A stretch of DNA of 64,000 nt. It comes from Ardenticatenaceae bacterium. Lineage in GTDB: Bacteria; Chloroflexota; Anaerolineae; Promineifilales; Promineifilaceae. The notes under the pieces were generated by a model. The model was not told the origin of the DNA. It did no database searches and worked only from the letters and a program-made list of their open reading frames with translations. The stretch lies in NCBI GenBank assembly GCA_020634495.1, contig JACKBR010000024.1:1-64000 (forward strand), read 5' to 3'. Of the stretch, positions 26,718 to 36,400 are shown piece by piece; position 1 is the stretch's first letter; each line of letters begins with the position of its first letter. The position numbers were made by a program, and so were the translations under genes.

Positions 26718-28396
26718 TCTTTCTCTCGCAGGGTCATCCAGGCCAGGGGGATGGAGGAGAGCAGGAGCAGCAGCAGCGTGGGGGCGGCGGCGCGGGCAAA
26801 GAAGGCCTCGCCGATGTTGGACCAGATTTCGGCAGACAGGGTATTAAAACCCAGCGGGCTTAAAATGAGGGTGGCGGGCAGCTCCTTCATGCAGGTGAGG
26901 AAAACAAGTGCCGCCCCAGCCAGCATCCCTGGTTTTACCAAAGGCAGGGTGATGCGGCGGAAAATAGTGGACGGCCGTTTGCCTAAACTTTGTGCCGCCT
27001 CTTCCAAACTCGAAGACAGTTGCAGCAGCGAACTGCGCTGCGCTCCCACTGCCTGGGGAATAAACAAAATGACGTAAGCGATGAGCAGCATCGGCATGGT
27101 CTGGTAAAGCGATGAAGCGTAGTTGCTGCCAAAAAAGACGTAAGCCAGGGCCACCACAATGCCGGGCAGGGCAAAGCTGGCGTAAGAAAGCTGCTCAAAC
27201 AGGCGGCTCAGGCGTCCAGGACGGCGCACGGCCAGAATGGCAATGGGCAGCGCCAGCAGCATGGCCAGGCCCGCCCCCAGCAGCGAAGCCGACAGCGAAT
27301 GCCAGGCGGGTTCCACCAATGACAGCAGTGACTCCACATTTGTTTGGGCAACGCCCAGGCTCTTCACGGCCCAATCCTGGTTCAGGCCACGCCAGAACCA
27401 GTAAGCCAGCCCCAGCGAGGGCACAATCAATGCCCAAAAGGAAAGCAGGCCAGTAAAGGAAAGTCCTAACCAGCGCCAGTGGCCGAGCTTTACGGGAGTC
27501 TGGGCGCGGGCTACGCCGATGGAAACGCGGGCGTATTGGGTTTTGCCCCGGCTGCGCTGCTCCAGGTACAGAATAACGGCCGTTACCACCACCAGCACCA
27601 GAGCCATCGCCGCCGCCATGTCCAGCTTGTAGCCCAGGTAGCGGTTGTAAATGATGCGGGTGAAGGTGGAATATTGCAGCATGGTCACTGCGCCAAAGTC
27701 ACGCAGGGTGTAGAGCATCACCAGCAAGCCGCCCGCAGCGATAGACGGCCGTAAATAAGGCAAGGTCACCCGCCAAAACGCCCGCCACGGTGACAACCCC
27801 AGACTGCGGGCTGCTTCCACCAGCGCCGGGTCCATCTTCTTCAGGGCGCTGCGCACGGTGAGAAAGACAAATGGGTAGCTCACCAGGGTCAATACCAGGA
27901 AGGCACCGGGGAACCCATAAAAATTGGGCAGCCGTTCAATGCCAAAAATGGGGTGCAGAATTTGTTGCAGCAATCCTTTGGGGGTGAGAATGGAGGCAAA
28001 AAGGTAGGCGGCCACGTAGCTGGGCACCACCAGCGGCAGGGCGACAATGACAGCCCAGAACCGTTTGCCCGGCAGATCGGTGCAGGTGGTGAGCCAGGCT
28101 AAAGGCACGGCGATGAGGATGGAAACGGCCGTAACCGCCACAGCCAGCCCCAACGTGTTCCCCAAAATTTCCAGCGTGCGCGCCTGAGCCAGCGTTTGCC
28201 ACGCTTCGGCCCAACCCGTACCCATGCGCAGCAGCAGGTAAGCTGGAACCAGCAAGATGAGTGCCGCAACCAAACCGGCGCTGCCTACGAGCAGCCAATG
28301 AAAAGGAGACCCGTACCGCTGACGCAGCCAGCTCTGGTCAAATTCAATTTTGAATCTGGGCAGTGGTCGAACGCTGCCAAAATCAGTAACACCCAT
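26714..28396 (-). CDS. fbpB: Fe(3+) ABC transporter permease (two fused halves)
   Basis: 560 aa, about 12 membrane helices in two homologous halves. Each half has an EAA loop contacting the ATPase: EAARSLGLSPWRAFWRVTLP (first half) and EEAAQSLGKRPSTIFRRITLP (second half). This internal duplication is typical of FbpB/SfuB, giving a one-chain permease for ferric iron. It is transcribed after fbpA and before fbpC. Confidence 0.92.
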   Translation of the reverse strand: MGVTDFGSVRPLPRFKIEFDQSWLRQRYGSPFHWLLVGSAGLVAALILLVPAYLLLRMGTGWAEAWQTLAQARTLEILGNTLGLAVAVTAVSILIAVPLAWLTTCTDLPGKRFWAVIVALPLVVPSYVAAYLFASILTPKGLLQQILHPIFGIERLPNFYGFPGAFLVLTLVSYPFVFLTVRSALKKMDPALVEAARSLGLSPWRAFWRVTLPYLRPSIAAGGLLVMLYTLRDFGAVTMLQYSTFTRIIYNRYLGYKLDMAAAMALVLVVVTAVILYLEQRSRGKTQYARVSIGVARAQTPVKLGHWRWLGLSFTGLLSFWALIVPSLGLAYWFWRGLNQDWAVKSLGVAQTNVESLLSLVEPAWHSLSASLLGAGLAMLLALPIAILAVRRPGRLSRLFEQLSYASFALPGIVVALAYVFFGSNYASSLYQTMPMLLIAYVILFIPQAVGAQRSSLLQLSSSLEEAAQSLGKRPSTIFRRITLPLVKPGMLAGAALVFLTCMKELPATLILSPLGFNTLSAEIWSNIGEAFFARAAAPTLLLLLLSSIPLAWMTLREKE

Positions 28397-28734
28397 TTAT
28401 AAATCCTACAATTTGGAAATATTGCCAAAAAAGCGGCTACCCTCTTTAAGAATTATCCAGTGAATGGGGATTGAAACAAGAGGAGGTGGTCAACTTTTGA
28501 ATTAACAAACGATCAGGCAAAACAAACGGCCGGTTAAGTCAAAAGTTAACCGCAGTTAAACTTTCTCACGTAGCCGCGGATTCTTTCCGCGCAAAGGAAA
28601 CGCGGTAAGAAACCGCGGCTGAGCGCAGCGAAGAATCCCTACAGTCACGACCAATCGCGGGCAAGGTTCTTAAGTGATGGTGTTTAGAGGGATTCTTCAC
28701 TTCGCTGCGCTTCGTTCAGAAAGACACTGTTAGG
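28397..28734. other. fbpA-fbpB intergenic region
   Basis: 338 nt containing several folding elements: CGCGGATTCTTTCCGCG-like hairpins at about 28573-28620 and the GCGCAGCGAAGAATCCCT inverted repeat (28623-28710). This could make fbpA mRNA more abundant than the rest of the operon by stalling or stabilising 3' ends, which is common for binding-protein genes; inference. Confidence 0.45.
28623..28710. repeat. GCGCAGCGAAGAATC inverted repeat element
   Basis: Left arm GCGCAGCGAAGAATCCCT, right arm AGGGATTCTTCACTTCGCTGCGC, about 46 nt between them. The same arms, with TGAGCGCAGCGAAGAATC, make up the element at 38995-39112. Confidence 0.75.
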
Positions 28735-29856
28735 TTATTCGATGATGCCCAGTTCCAGAAGCATATCCTGCGTGCCTTCTAGATCGGCCAGATCGTTCAT
28801 AGAAATGTTCAAGGCAACTGCATCCAGGTCTGAAAATGGCGGTAAACCGGGATCAATAGCCACACCGTCAACGACCGGGTACTCAAAGGTTTCATCAGCA
28901 AAATATTGCTGGGCCTCTACGGACAGCAAAAAGTCGATGAAGCGCTGGGCGTTAGCGGCGTTGGCGGCTGTGTTGAGGATACCAGCCCCGGAAACCATGA
29001 TAAGCGAGCCAGGGCCGCCGCCAGGCAGGAAATAGTTCCGAGCCGGGAAGCTTTCCCCTTCTTCTGCCAAAAAGCGGTAAAGGTAGTAATGATTGACAAA
29101 ACCAACATCTACTTCGCCAGCAGCCACGCCAGAAACGATGGGAGTGTTGCCGCTGTAGACAACGGGATTGTTTGCCTGGATGCCGCTAAGCCATTCACTG
29201 GTTTTCTCATCGCCCCAGGTGGCGCGCATGGCGGTGACCATTGCCTGGAATGAGCCATTGGTGGGTGCCCAACCGATACGGCCGTTCCAGGCCGGGTCGA
29301 TAAACTCAAAAATGTCTTCTGGCAATTCGGCCGTGGGGTCAGTAATAACAGTGGTGTTGTAAACAACTACCCGTGCCCGACCAGAAACACCAACCCAGGT
29401 GCTGTTTGCCGGGGCAAAGCGTTCTGGTACCTGGGCAATGGTTGCCTCTGGCAACGTAGCAAAAAGGCCAGCGGCAGAAATGGCACCAAGGCCACCAGGG
29501 TCTTGAGCATAAAAGACATCTGCCGGACTGTTGGCTCCTTCCTCCAGCAAAACGCCAGCCATTTCTGAAGTGCTGCCGTAGCGCACCTGCACATTGATGC
29601 CTGTTTCCGCGGCAAACTGATCGATGATGGGTTGAACCAGGCTTTCGCTGCGGCCAGAGTAGATGACCAGGCTGCCCGCATCTTCATCGCCTTCGGTAAC
29701 AACTACCGCTTCTGGATCGGGTTCCGGGTCTGGTTCGGCCGCAACTTCTTCATTTGTTGCGGTGTCTTCAGCGCCTGTTTGGCAAGCGGCCAACGGCAGG
29801 GTCATAAACAGTAAGACCAGAATCATGACAAGTTTTCTGGATTTTTGGTTTAGCAT
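28735..29856 (-). CDS. fbpA: Fe(3+)-binding lipoprotein
   Basis: 373 aa. A lipoprotein signal peptide ends at the lipobox LAAC (Cys25), followed by an acidic Glu/Pro/Asp linker (about 30-60). The periplasmic-binding domain begins LVIYSGRSESLVQPIIDQF and has the tyrosine pair in GFVNHYYLYRFL, the ferric ligands of FbpA/FutA proteins. It captures Fe(III) outside the membrane and delivers it to FbpB. I see no clear Fur box in the leader, which holds a CGCGGAG repeat. Confidence 0.92.
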   Translation of the reverse strand: MLNQKSRKLVMILVLLFMTLPLAACQTGAEDTATNEEVAAEPDPEPDPEAVVVTEGDEDAGSLVIYSGRSESLVQPIIDQFAAETGINVQVRYGSTSEMAGVLLEEGANSPADVFYAQDPGGLGAISAAGLFATLPEATIAQVPERFAPANSTWVGVSGRARVVVYNTTVITDPTAELPEDIFEFIDPAWNGRIGWAPTNGSFQAMVTAMRATWGDEKTSEWLSGIQANNPVVYSGNTPIVSGVAAGEVDVGFVNHYYLYRFLAEEGESFPARNYFLPGGGPGSLIMVSGAGILNTAANAANAQRFIDFLLSVEAQQYFADETFEYPVVDGVAIDPGLPPFSDLDAVALNISMNDLADLEGTQDMLLELGIIE

Positions 29857-30176
29857 AATACGTCTCCTCTGAAAATAATTTAACCGCGGAGAGCGCGGAG
29901 AGCGCAGAGAAAATCTGCGTACTCTGCGTACTCTACGGATCTTCCTTTATGGTGTTGAGCTTGCGCTTATGAAGTTGCCTTCAAAAAGGTTGTACTCTTC
30001 AAAATTTCGGGTTGATTATGCCGGAGAGGTAGGAGGGAAAACAACAACAGCCGATCAATTAAAAATGTACGGCCGTTCACAACAATTCGATCGTCGGTTA
30101 AAGGGAAATTTAACTTTGGTTTATTTGGGAAACTGGGGATTGAAAATAAAAGTCTCGAATCCCCAGTCTCCACTCT
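29857..30176. other. fbpA-lysC intergenic region with repeats
   Basis: 320 nt: a CGCGGAGAGCGCGGAGAGCG / CTGCGTACTCTGCGTACTCT dispersed repeat at 29881-29940, one ACGGCCGT at 30069, and a GGGGATTG...CCCCAGTC inverted repeat at about 30134-30168 that may end the lysC transcript. No gene seen. Confidence 0.45.
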
Positions 30177-31583
30177 CTAAATTAATGCGTGAATTTGGGC
30201 AACGGCCGTTGCTGTTTCCGCATCAGCCACCACCACGCTAATGCTGCACTCCGACGACCCCTGGGCAATGGCAATGGCATTCACTTTTTCCTCGCCCAGC
30301 GCCATGAAAATGCGCCCGGCAATGCCCGGCGTGCCGCGCATCCCCGCCCCCACGATGGTGACAATCGACACCGGCTCTTGCGCCCAAATGCGGTCGATGT
30401 CTTTACGAGCCAGCTCCACCTTAAATTCATCTTCCAGGCTGTGAATAATTTTGTCTGTGGCCTCATCTGGCGCGGCAAAGCAGATCGATTGCTCGGATGA
30501 AGCCTGGCTGATCAGCAGCACGCTCTGGTTATCGCGGGCCACTGCGCCAAAGGTACGGGCAGCAATGCCGGGAATGCCCATCATGCCTTTGCCCTCCACC
30601 GTAATCAAGCCCAGGTTTTTAATGGCCGTAACGGCTTTGATGCCGCCGTTGCCGTTGGGGGCGTCTGGTACGATGACGGTGCCGGGATGCTCCGGGTTGA
30701 ACGTGTTTTTGATGCGCAGTGGAATATTATTTTCCACGCAGGGGCGCATCGTTTTGGGGTGCAGCACTTTGGCTCCGTAAAAGGCCAGTTCAGACACCTC
30801 GCGGTAGCTCAATTTGGGAATAGAGCGGGCTTTGGCTACCAGCCGCGGATCGGCCGTCATGACGCCATCGACATCGGTCCAAATCCAAACTTCATCGGCG
30901 GCCAGGGCTTCGCCCAAAATGGCCCCGGTGTAGTCGGAACCGCCGCGCCCCAGCGTGGTGGTGACGCCATTGGCATTGGCGGCAATGAAGCCAGTGACGA
31001 TGGGGATAACGCCCTGGGCCAGCAACGGCCGTATTCGCGCTGCTGTCTTTTGTCGGGTTAATTCAAACTGGGGCGTGGCGTTCTGAAAATTGCTGTCGGT
31101 GACGATGAGTTCAGTGGCGTCAACCGCTTCGGCTGGCGTGCCGGTCTGGCGCAAAAAGGCGGCCAAAATGCGGGCGCTCATCTGCTCGCCCATGCCGCCA
31201 ATGGTGTCCAGAGCACGCGGGCTGAGTTCGCCCAGCACGTAAACGGCCTGGCACAAATCAGCAAACCGGTCAATGAAACGGCCGTTTTCCATCAGAATTT
31301 GCTGCCGTTCACCATCGGGGGCCAGCAAACCATCAATCGCTTCATAATGAATCTGGCGCATTTGCTCGGCCAACTGCTGGTAAGTTTGGCCATCGCCATT
31401 CGCAGCCAAATGAGCGCCTTGCAGCAGCAAATCGGTAACTTTCACTGGCTTGGAACCCATTGCCGAAACGACGGCCACAGTTTGCCCCCACTGCTTTTTA
31501 GTTTGTTGAATGAGAACGGCCGTTTCGCGCATGGCTTGGGCGCTGCCAACGGACGTGCCGCCGAATTTCATTACAAGTGTCAT
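30177..31583 (-). CDS. lysC: Aspartate kinase
   Basis: 468 aa. Start MTLVMKFGGTSVGSAQAM (ATP/aspartate site KFGGTS), GRGGSDYTGAILG and the kinase core to about residue 285, then two ACT domains (for example MRGTPGIAGRIFMALGEE) that usually bind lysine/threonine. It phosphorylates aspartate, the first step to Met, Thr and Lys. Second gene after the SAM-I-controlled PLP enzyme on the same strand (56-nt gap), so it is probably repressed by SAM too. Confidence 0.94.
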   Translation of the reverse strand: MTLVMKFGGTSVGSAQAMRETAVLIQQTKKQWGQTVAVVSAMGSKPVKVTDLLLQGAHLAANGDGQTYQQLAEQMRQIHYEAIDGLLAPDGERQQILMENGRFIDRFADLCQAVYVLGELSPRALDTIGGMGEQMSARILAAFLRQTGTPAEAVDATELIVTDSNFQNATPQFELTRQKTAARIRPLLAQGVIPIVTGFIAANANGVTTTLGRGGSDYTGAILGEALAADEVWIWTDVDGVMTADPRLVAKARSIPKLSYREVSELAFYGAKVLHPKTMRPCVENNIPLRIKNTFNPEHPGTVIVPDAPNGNGGIKAVTAIKNLGLITVEGKGMMGIPGIAARTFGAVARDNQSVLLISQASSEQSICFAAPDEATDKIIHSLEDEFKVELARKDIDRIWAQEPVSIVTIVGAGMRGTPGIAGRIFMALGEEKVNAIAIAQGSSECSISVVVADAETATAVAQIHALI

Positions 31584-31639
31584 GTTGTACTCCAGTTTGC
31601 GAGTTTGCAAGTGTGCGAGTGGCGAGTGAGTGGGCTGGC

Positions 31640-32905
31640 TTACTCGCCCAGTGGCACACTCGCCAGCGCTTGCGCCAAATCGGCCAGTATATCCTCAGTT
31701 TCTTCAATGCCTATGGCAAATCTAACCAAATTATCCTTCATGCCAATTGTGCGCCGCTCCTCGCTAGACAGTTCGAAGTAAGACATGATGGCGGGCTGCT
31801 CGATGAGGCTTTCTACGCCGCCCAGGCTGGCGGCGATGTAGGGAATTTTGAGCGCATCGACCACTTTGGCGGCGCACTCCAGCGGATTTTCAGCGGGCGG
31901 CACGGCCACTTCAAAACTCACCACACCGCCAAAACCGCGCATTTGCTGGCTGGCAATGGCGTGGTCTGGGTGGGAGGGCAGGCCGGGGTACCAGACCCGG
32001 TCGATGGCGGGATGGCTTTCCAGGAATTCGGCGACTCGCTGGGCAGATTGGTTTTGCTGCTGCACGCGCAGCGCCAATGTTTTGAGGCCGCGCTCCAGCA
32101 GGTAGGCGGCGTGCGGATCAATGACGCCGCCCAACATGCCCTGGCTCTGGCGCAAGGCGTGGATAAGGCCAGCCTCGCCAATGGCCACACCAGCCATCAC
32201 GTCATTGTGCCCGCTAAAATATTTGGTGCCGCTGTGGATGACCAGATCGATGCCGTAGGTTAACGGCCGTTGGTTCACCGGGGTGGCAAAGGTGGCATCA
32301 ATAATCGTTTTGATGCGCCTGTGCTGCCGGGCAATGGCCACCACTTTTTCCAGGTCGGCGACGCGCAGGTAGGGGTTGGTGGGGCTTTCTGTGAGGATGA
32401 TGCGGGTATTGGGCTGGATGGCGGCGGCCAGGGCGTCGTAGTCGCCCATGGGCACCTGGCTGGTTTGAATGCCCAGCCGCTTGAGGAAGGTTTGGCAAAA
32501 TTGGCGTGTCTTGCGGTAGCTGTCATCGGTAAAGATGACGTGGCTGCCGGTGGGCAGCATGGAGAGGAGGATATTGGTTACGGCCGTCATCCCCGTGGGA
32601 AACAGCAAGGCATCATATTGACCCGGCAGATCGCCTGCTTCCAATGCAGCCAGCCGCTTTTCTACCGTCTGCACAGTGGGGTTGCCGTAGCGGGCATATT
32701 CTATACGGCCGTGTGTGCCGCCCCACAGTTTTCGTTCCTGGTAGGCAATGAGATCGGCCGTGTTTTCAAAGGTGTAGGTCGCCGTTTGCCAGATGGGGGT
32801 GGTGAGGGCGTGGTTGGGTTGAGCCTGGCGCGTTTGCAGGTTGCCGTGAACGGCCGTTGTGCCATTGGGCAGTTTATCATTGAGTTGTTCTTTTAGATTT
32901 TCCAT
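31640..32905 (-). CDS. Cystathionine gamma-synthase-type PLP enzyme
   Basis: 421 aa Cys/Met-metabolism PLP lyase. PLP Lys in HSGTKYFSGHNDVMAG, YGNPTVQTVEKRLAALE near the N-terminus, and TGMTAVTNILLSMLPTG. It probably makes cystathionine or homocysteine from an activated homoserine. A SAM-I riboswitch in its leader and aspartokinase downstream support methionine biosynthesis. The start is MENLKEQ at 32905, after the riboswitch terminator; the longer frame runs into the riboswitch and is rejected. MetB versus MetZ/MetY cannot be decided. Confidence 0.88.
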   Translation of the reverse strand: MENLKEQLNDKLPNGTTAVHGNLQTRQAQPNHALTTPIWQTATYTFENTADLIAYQERKLWGGTHGRIEYARYGNPTVQTVEKRLAALEAGDLPGQYDALLFPTGMTAVTNILLSMLPTGSHVIFTDDSYRKTRQFCQTFLKRLGIQTSQVPMGDYDALAAAIQPNTRIILTESPTNPYLRVADLEKVVAIARQHRRIKTIIDATFATPVNQRPLTYGIDLVIHSGTKYFSGHNDVMAGVAIGEAGLIHALRQSQGMLGGVIDPHAAYLLERGLKTLALRVQQQNQSAQRVAEFLESHPAIDRVWYPGLPSHPDHAIASQQMRGFGGVVSFEVAVPPAENPLECAAKVVDALKIPYIAASLGGVESLIEQPAIMSYFELSSEERRTIGMKDNLVRFAIGIEETEDILADLAQALASVPLGE

Positions 32906-32931
32906 CTTTCTTCTTCTCACTTGGCTGCATA

Positions 32932-32964
32932 CAAAAAGCCCCTTCTGGAAGTTGCAGAAGGGGC
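32932..32964 (-). terminator. Expression-platform terminator of SAM-I riboswitch
   Basis: On the minus strand AGCCCCTTCTG...CAGAAGGGGCT followed by TTTTTGT, 27 nt before the start codon; a classic attenuator placed after the aptamer. Confidence 0.88.
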
Positions 32965-32983
32965 TAATAAAATCAATGTCGCC

Positions 32984-33178
32984 ACATCTCATCTTCCAGA
33001 AGATCACATTTCTTCTGCCGGAATTAGCACCTGTCTCTTGTTTCGGTAATCAGTGTTCAGTAGGTCAGTAATCAGTTGCAATGGTTTTTACTGATTACTG
33101 TTTACCGATTACTGACTACTGTCAGAAATGGTTGCTGAGGTATCATCGGGCCGTTCCCTCCACCTCTCTGGATAAGAA
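32984..33178 (-). promoter_or_regulatory. SAM-I (S-box) riboswitch
   Basis: Minus-strand core: CTTATCCAGAGAGGTGGAGG (P1 5' strand and P2), GGCCCGATGATACCTC, CAGCAACC, then about 80 nt later AGGTGCTAATTCC, a P4 hairpin (CAGAAGA/TCTTCTG) and GATGAG closing P1 (CTTATC/GATGAG). This is the SAM-I consensus in order. The P3 arm is unusually long because a CAGTAATCAGT repeat (33046-33122) sits in it. SAM binding should favour the terminator at 32932 and shut off the Met genes. Confidence 0.9.
33046..33122. repeat. CAGTAATCAGT repeat inside riboswitch P3
   Basis: Variants of TCAGTAATCAG and their inverse (TACTGATTACTG, CCGATTACTGACTACTG) form a self-complementary block of about 75 nt that lengthens P3 of the riboswitch. 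The region 33180-33437 to its right holds no gene that I can support. Confidence 0.75.
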
Positions 33179-33437
33179 TTGCGCCTGGGTAAAAATTGGT
33201 CTTACCCAAGACACTATTTAGTTGTGGCTGGGATGGTAGCAAAAGCGAGGGGGGTTGTCAAAAAGAAGTGTTGCTGTCTGAAATCCAGCAGATTGGTGAT
33301 TTTTCATTGGCACAAATGAGGTATCAGGCAGCATGAGCCCATTTTGGCTCAGTGGCTTGCCCGCAAATAAGTTAGCGGTATCGGGCGGACGGTTTCGAGT
33401 AAGCGACCTTTCTTTCAGGTAAGTTATTGTTGGCCGC

Positions 33438-36400
33438 TCACTTAATGACTCGCAAAAATTTTCGCAATCGCCGGATAAAGGCATCCAGCCGGTACGGTTT
33501 CTGCAAAAATCCAACCAGCGGCGGTCTGGCGAAGCCGCGTGTGGCATCAGCTTCGCTGTAGCCGGAAGAAAGCAAAATGCGCACGTTGGGATCAAACTGC
33601 TGCAATTCTAAAAATGTTTCATGCCCGCTTTTGCCCGGCATGGATAAATCGAGCAGAACCAGATCGATGTCTTGGGCCTGAGTTTTATAGAGGGCAATGC
33701 CTTCATCGCCGTTGGCAGCGGTAAGGACATCAATGCCTTCCATCTCTAAAATATCAATTACAGCTTCGCGCACGGCGCGTTCATCATCGATCACCAACAC
33801 CAGACCCGCAACGGCCGTTTCTGAATCTGCCACGGATTCTGGCGCAAAATCGGCGGTAGTTGCCACTTCTGTTTTTCCAGAAATAGGGAGCAGCAGCTCA
33901 AAAAGTGTGCCTGTGCCTACCTGGCTAGACACTTTCAGCCCGCCTTGGTGACTGCGAACAATTCCAAGCACCGCTGCCAAACCCAAACCTCGTCCTGTAA
34001 ACTTGGTTGTGAAGAACGGATCAAAAATCTTGGTGATTGTTTCGTCGGCCATGCCGCCACCACTGTCTTCGATTAGCAAAGAAACGTATGGCCCTGGCGG
34101 CAGAGGCTGGTCTGTAAAGCGCCAAAAGATGGTATCTTGCTCTGTGATGTGCCGTACGGCCGTTTGCACCAAAATGGTTCCAGGCTGCTCCCCAATTGCT
34201 TCGGCCGCGTTTATTAGCAAATTCATCAACACCTGTTGCAGTTGGGCCGTATCTATTTCAACCAGCGGTAAATCCTCAGCCAAATCAAACTCTAAAAAGG
34301 TTTTCTTGGGCAAAGCAACTCTAAGCAAATCAAAACTTTCTTCAATAAGGTCATTCAAATGAAACGGCTGAATGGTGAACTGACCGCCACCAGAATAGGC
34401 CAGCAGCTGCCTGGTTAAACTGGCCGCTTGCTCGGCGGCTTTTACAACTTTATGAACATGCCCAAACGCGGGATGGTGACCATTTAAATGCACCTGGGCC
34501 AATGAAGCCTGCCCCAACATAGCCACCAGCAAATTATTAAAATCGTGCGCAATGCCGCCAGCCAACACTCCCAGGCTTTCCATTTTTTGCTTGCGGTGCA
34601 TGGCCCGCATTGTTTTCCGCCGCTCGGTTACATCTCTGGCGGTGGTGACAAACGAAACAACACTGCCTTCGCTATCCAAAATAGGATTGGTAATAAACTC
34701 AATTTCATAGGCGCTGTCTGCCACAGGGTATTGAATTTCTCGGGTAATTGGCTTGCCAGTTTGCAGCACAGCAGCCCGGTCTTGGTCGCTAAGGGTGCCA
34801 AATTCAAAAGGCAAGTTGAGGTCTTGCCAGGTTTTACCCACAATCAAGTCGGCGGGAATATTCAAAAATGCAGAAACGGCAGGGCTAATAAATTGGAAAC
34901 GGCCGTGCAAATCAAACGCCAAAAAGTTATCTGGGGTTGCCGCCAAAACAGCATCCAGCAGCAGCGTTTGCTGCCTCAACTCATCCGCCAGCCGGCGCTG
35001 CTGCTCCTCCGCCCGCTTACGCTCAATGACGCTGGCAATCTGTTCAGAAACAAAAACTAAAAATTGCTCATCTTGCTCCGAATACGCCGTGCTTTCCTCA
35101 TAGCTTTGCACAACCAGCGCCCCAATCGCCTCGTTTTGCGATTGTAATGGGACGCCCAACCATACCTGCGGCAGCGTGCCCTTCAGCGTGACCATGCCCT
35201 GATCAATGTAAAAGCCAATTTGCTGCTGCGTTAACAACTTTGAGCAATTGGACCGCATCACAAATTCGGTTAACCCATTTGCCGCCGGGTAAGGTTCAGG
35301 GCGGCTGTCAAACTTGTCAACAAAATAGGGCACGCTAATCTCATCTGAGACTTTGTCGTACAGGGCAATGTAAAAATTTTGGACATTTAGAAAAAGCGCC
35401 AAAGCGTCATGGATAGAACGGTAAAGCTCCTCCAAGGAAATATCGGTGTGGGCCACCGCCGCAATGCGATACACCGTTTTTTGCAGCATATCTGCTCTTA
35501 CCCGCTCGGTAATGTCGCTGATGACCCCTTCCAGAAACAGCAGGTTGCCCTTGTTGTCAAACACACCAGCGCCCACATCCTCTGCCCAACGCCATTGGCC
35601 AGACTTGTGCTGAACGCGGTAAATAACGCGAAATGCCTCTCCTGAAGCAAGCTGTTCTTCTGTCTGCACCTCATTGGCTTCAGCGCGGTCTTCTGGATGG
35701 ATTAAGCCGCTAAACATTATTTCGCCAGCGATAAATTTTTCTTTTGGATAGCCTGTTAAATCTTCGATCCCGTCATTTAGGTAAAGCAGCGGAAAATCTG
35801 GTTCGTTTTTGCACAGGTAAATGGTGCCCGGCACGTTTGCGGCCAAAATGCGGAACTGCTCTTCGCGCTGGCGCAGGGCAGCCTCGGCCCATTTGGCTTC
35901 TGTGATGTCTCTTACTAAACCATTAAGGACTGGCTGGCCATTTAGCTCCACCACAGTGGTAGAAATTTGCCAATGACGCTCTTTGCCATCTCTTGTAACA
36001 AAGGGAACTTCAAACACATGGTTCCCCTGTTCAAAAGCGATATCAAAATGCTCCTGGTAAAGCTGGTAGATTTGAGGCGAGGCCCAGCGGGACGGCCGTA
36101 TCGAGCCAAGCTCCTCTGCACGCATGCCCAGTAAAGCCAGCATCTTTGGATTTGCTGATAACAACTTCCTGGTTTTTCTATCAAATAAAAAGATGCCGTC
36201 GTTGGCCGATTCAAACAAGCGGCGGTATTGGGACTCTGCCGTCTGGACGGCCTGGAACAACCGGGCATTTTCCAGGGCAATGGATAGATGCGTGGCAAAA
36301 GCCGCAATGGCAGGCACATCCTCTATCCGCAAAACGGAACCGGCCACATACATCACCCCAATCACCTCAGATTTGGCAAAAACTGGGGCAAGTATGGCCG

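Noticed and set aside
28623..28710. Insertion sequence between fbpA and fbpB
   Set aside because: Only inverted arms about 18-23 nt long and 46 nt inside; no transposase or target duplication visible, so recorded as a repeat element only.
31538..32263. Plus-strand ORF of 228 aa across the lysC and PLP-enzyme genes
   Set aside because: Antisense to two clearly identified enzymes; composition follows their codons in reverse.
32906..33007. Upstream extension of the PLP-enzyme ORF
   Set aside because: It reads through the terminator and the 3' strand of the SAM-I aptamer; the real start must lie after the terminator.
33046..33122. CRISPR-like tandem units of CAGTAATCAGT
   Set aside because: Units are short, irregular and mutually inverted, with no constant spacers; they belong to the riboswitch P3 insertion.
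34545..35060. 171-aa plus-strand ORF opposite the histidine kinase
   Set aside because: Shadow; the minus frame encodes continuous PAS/HisKA domains.
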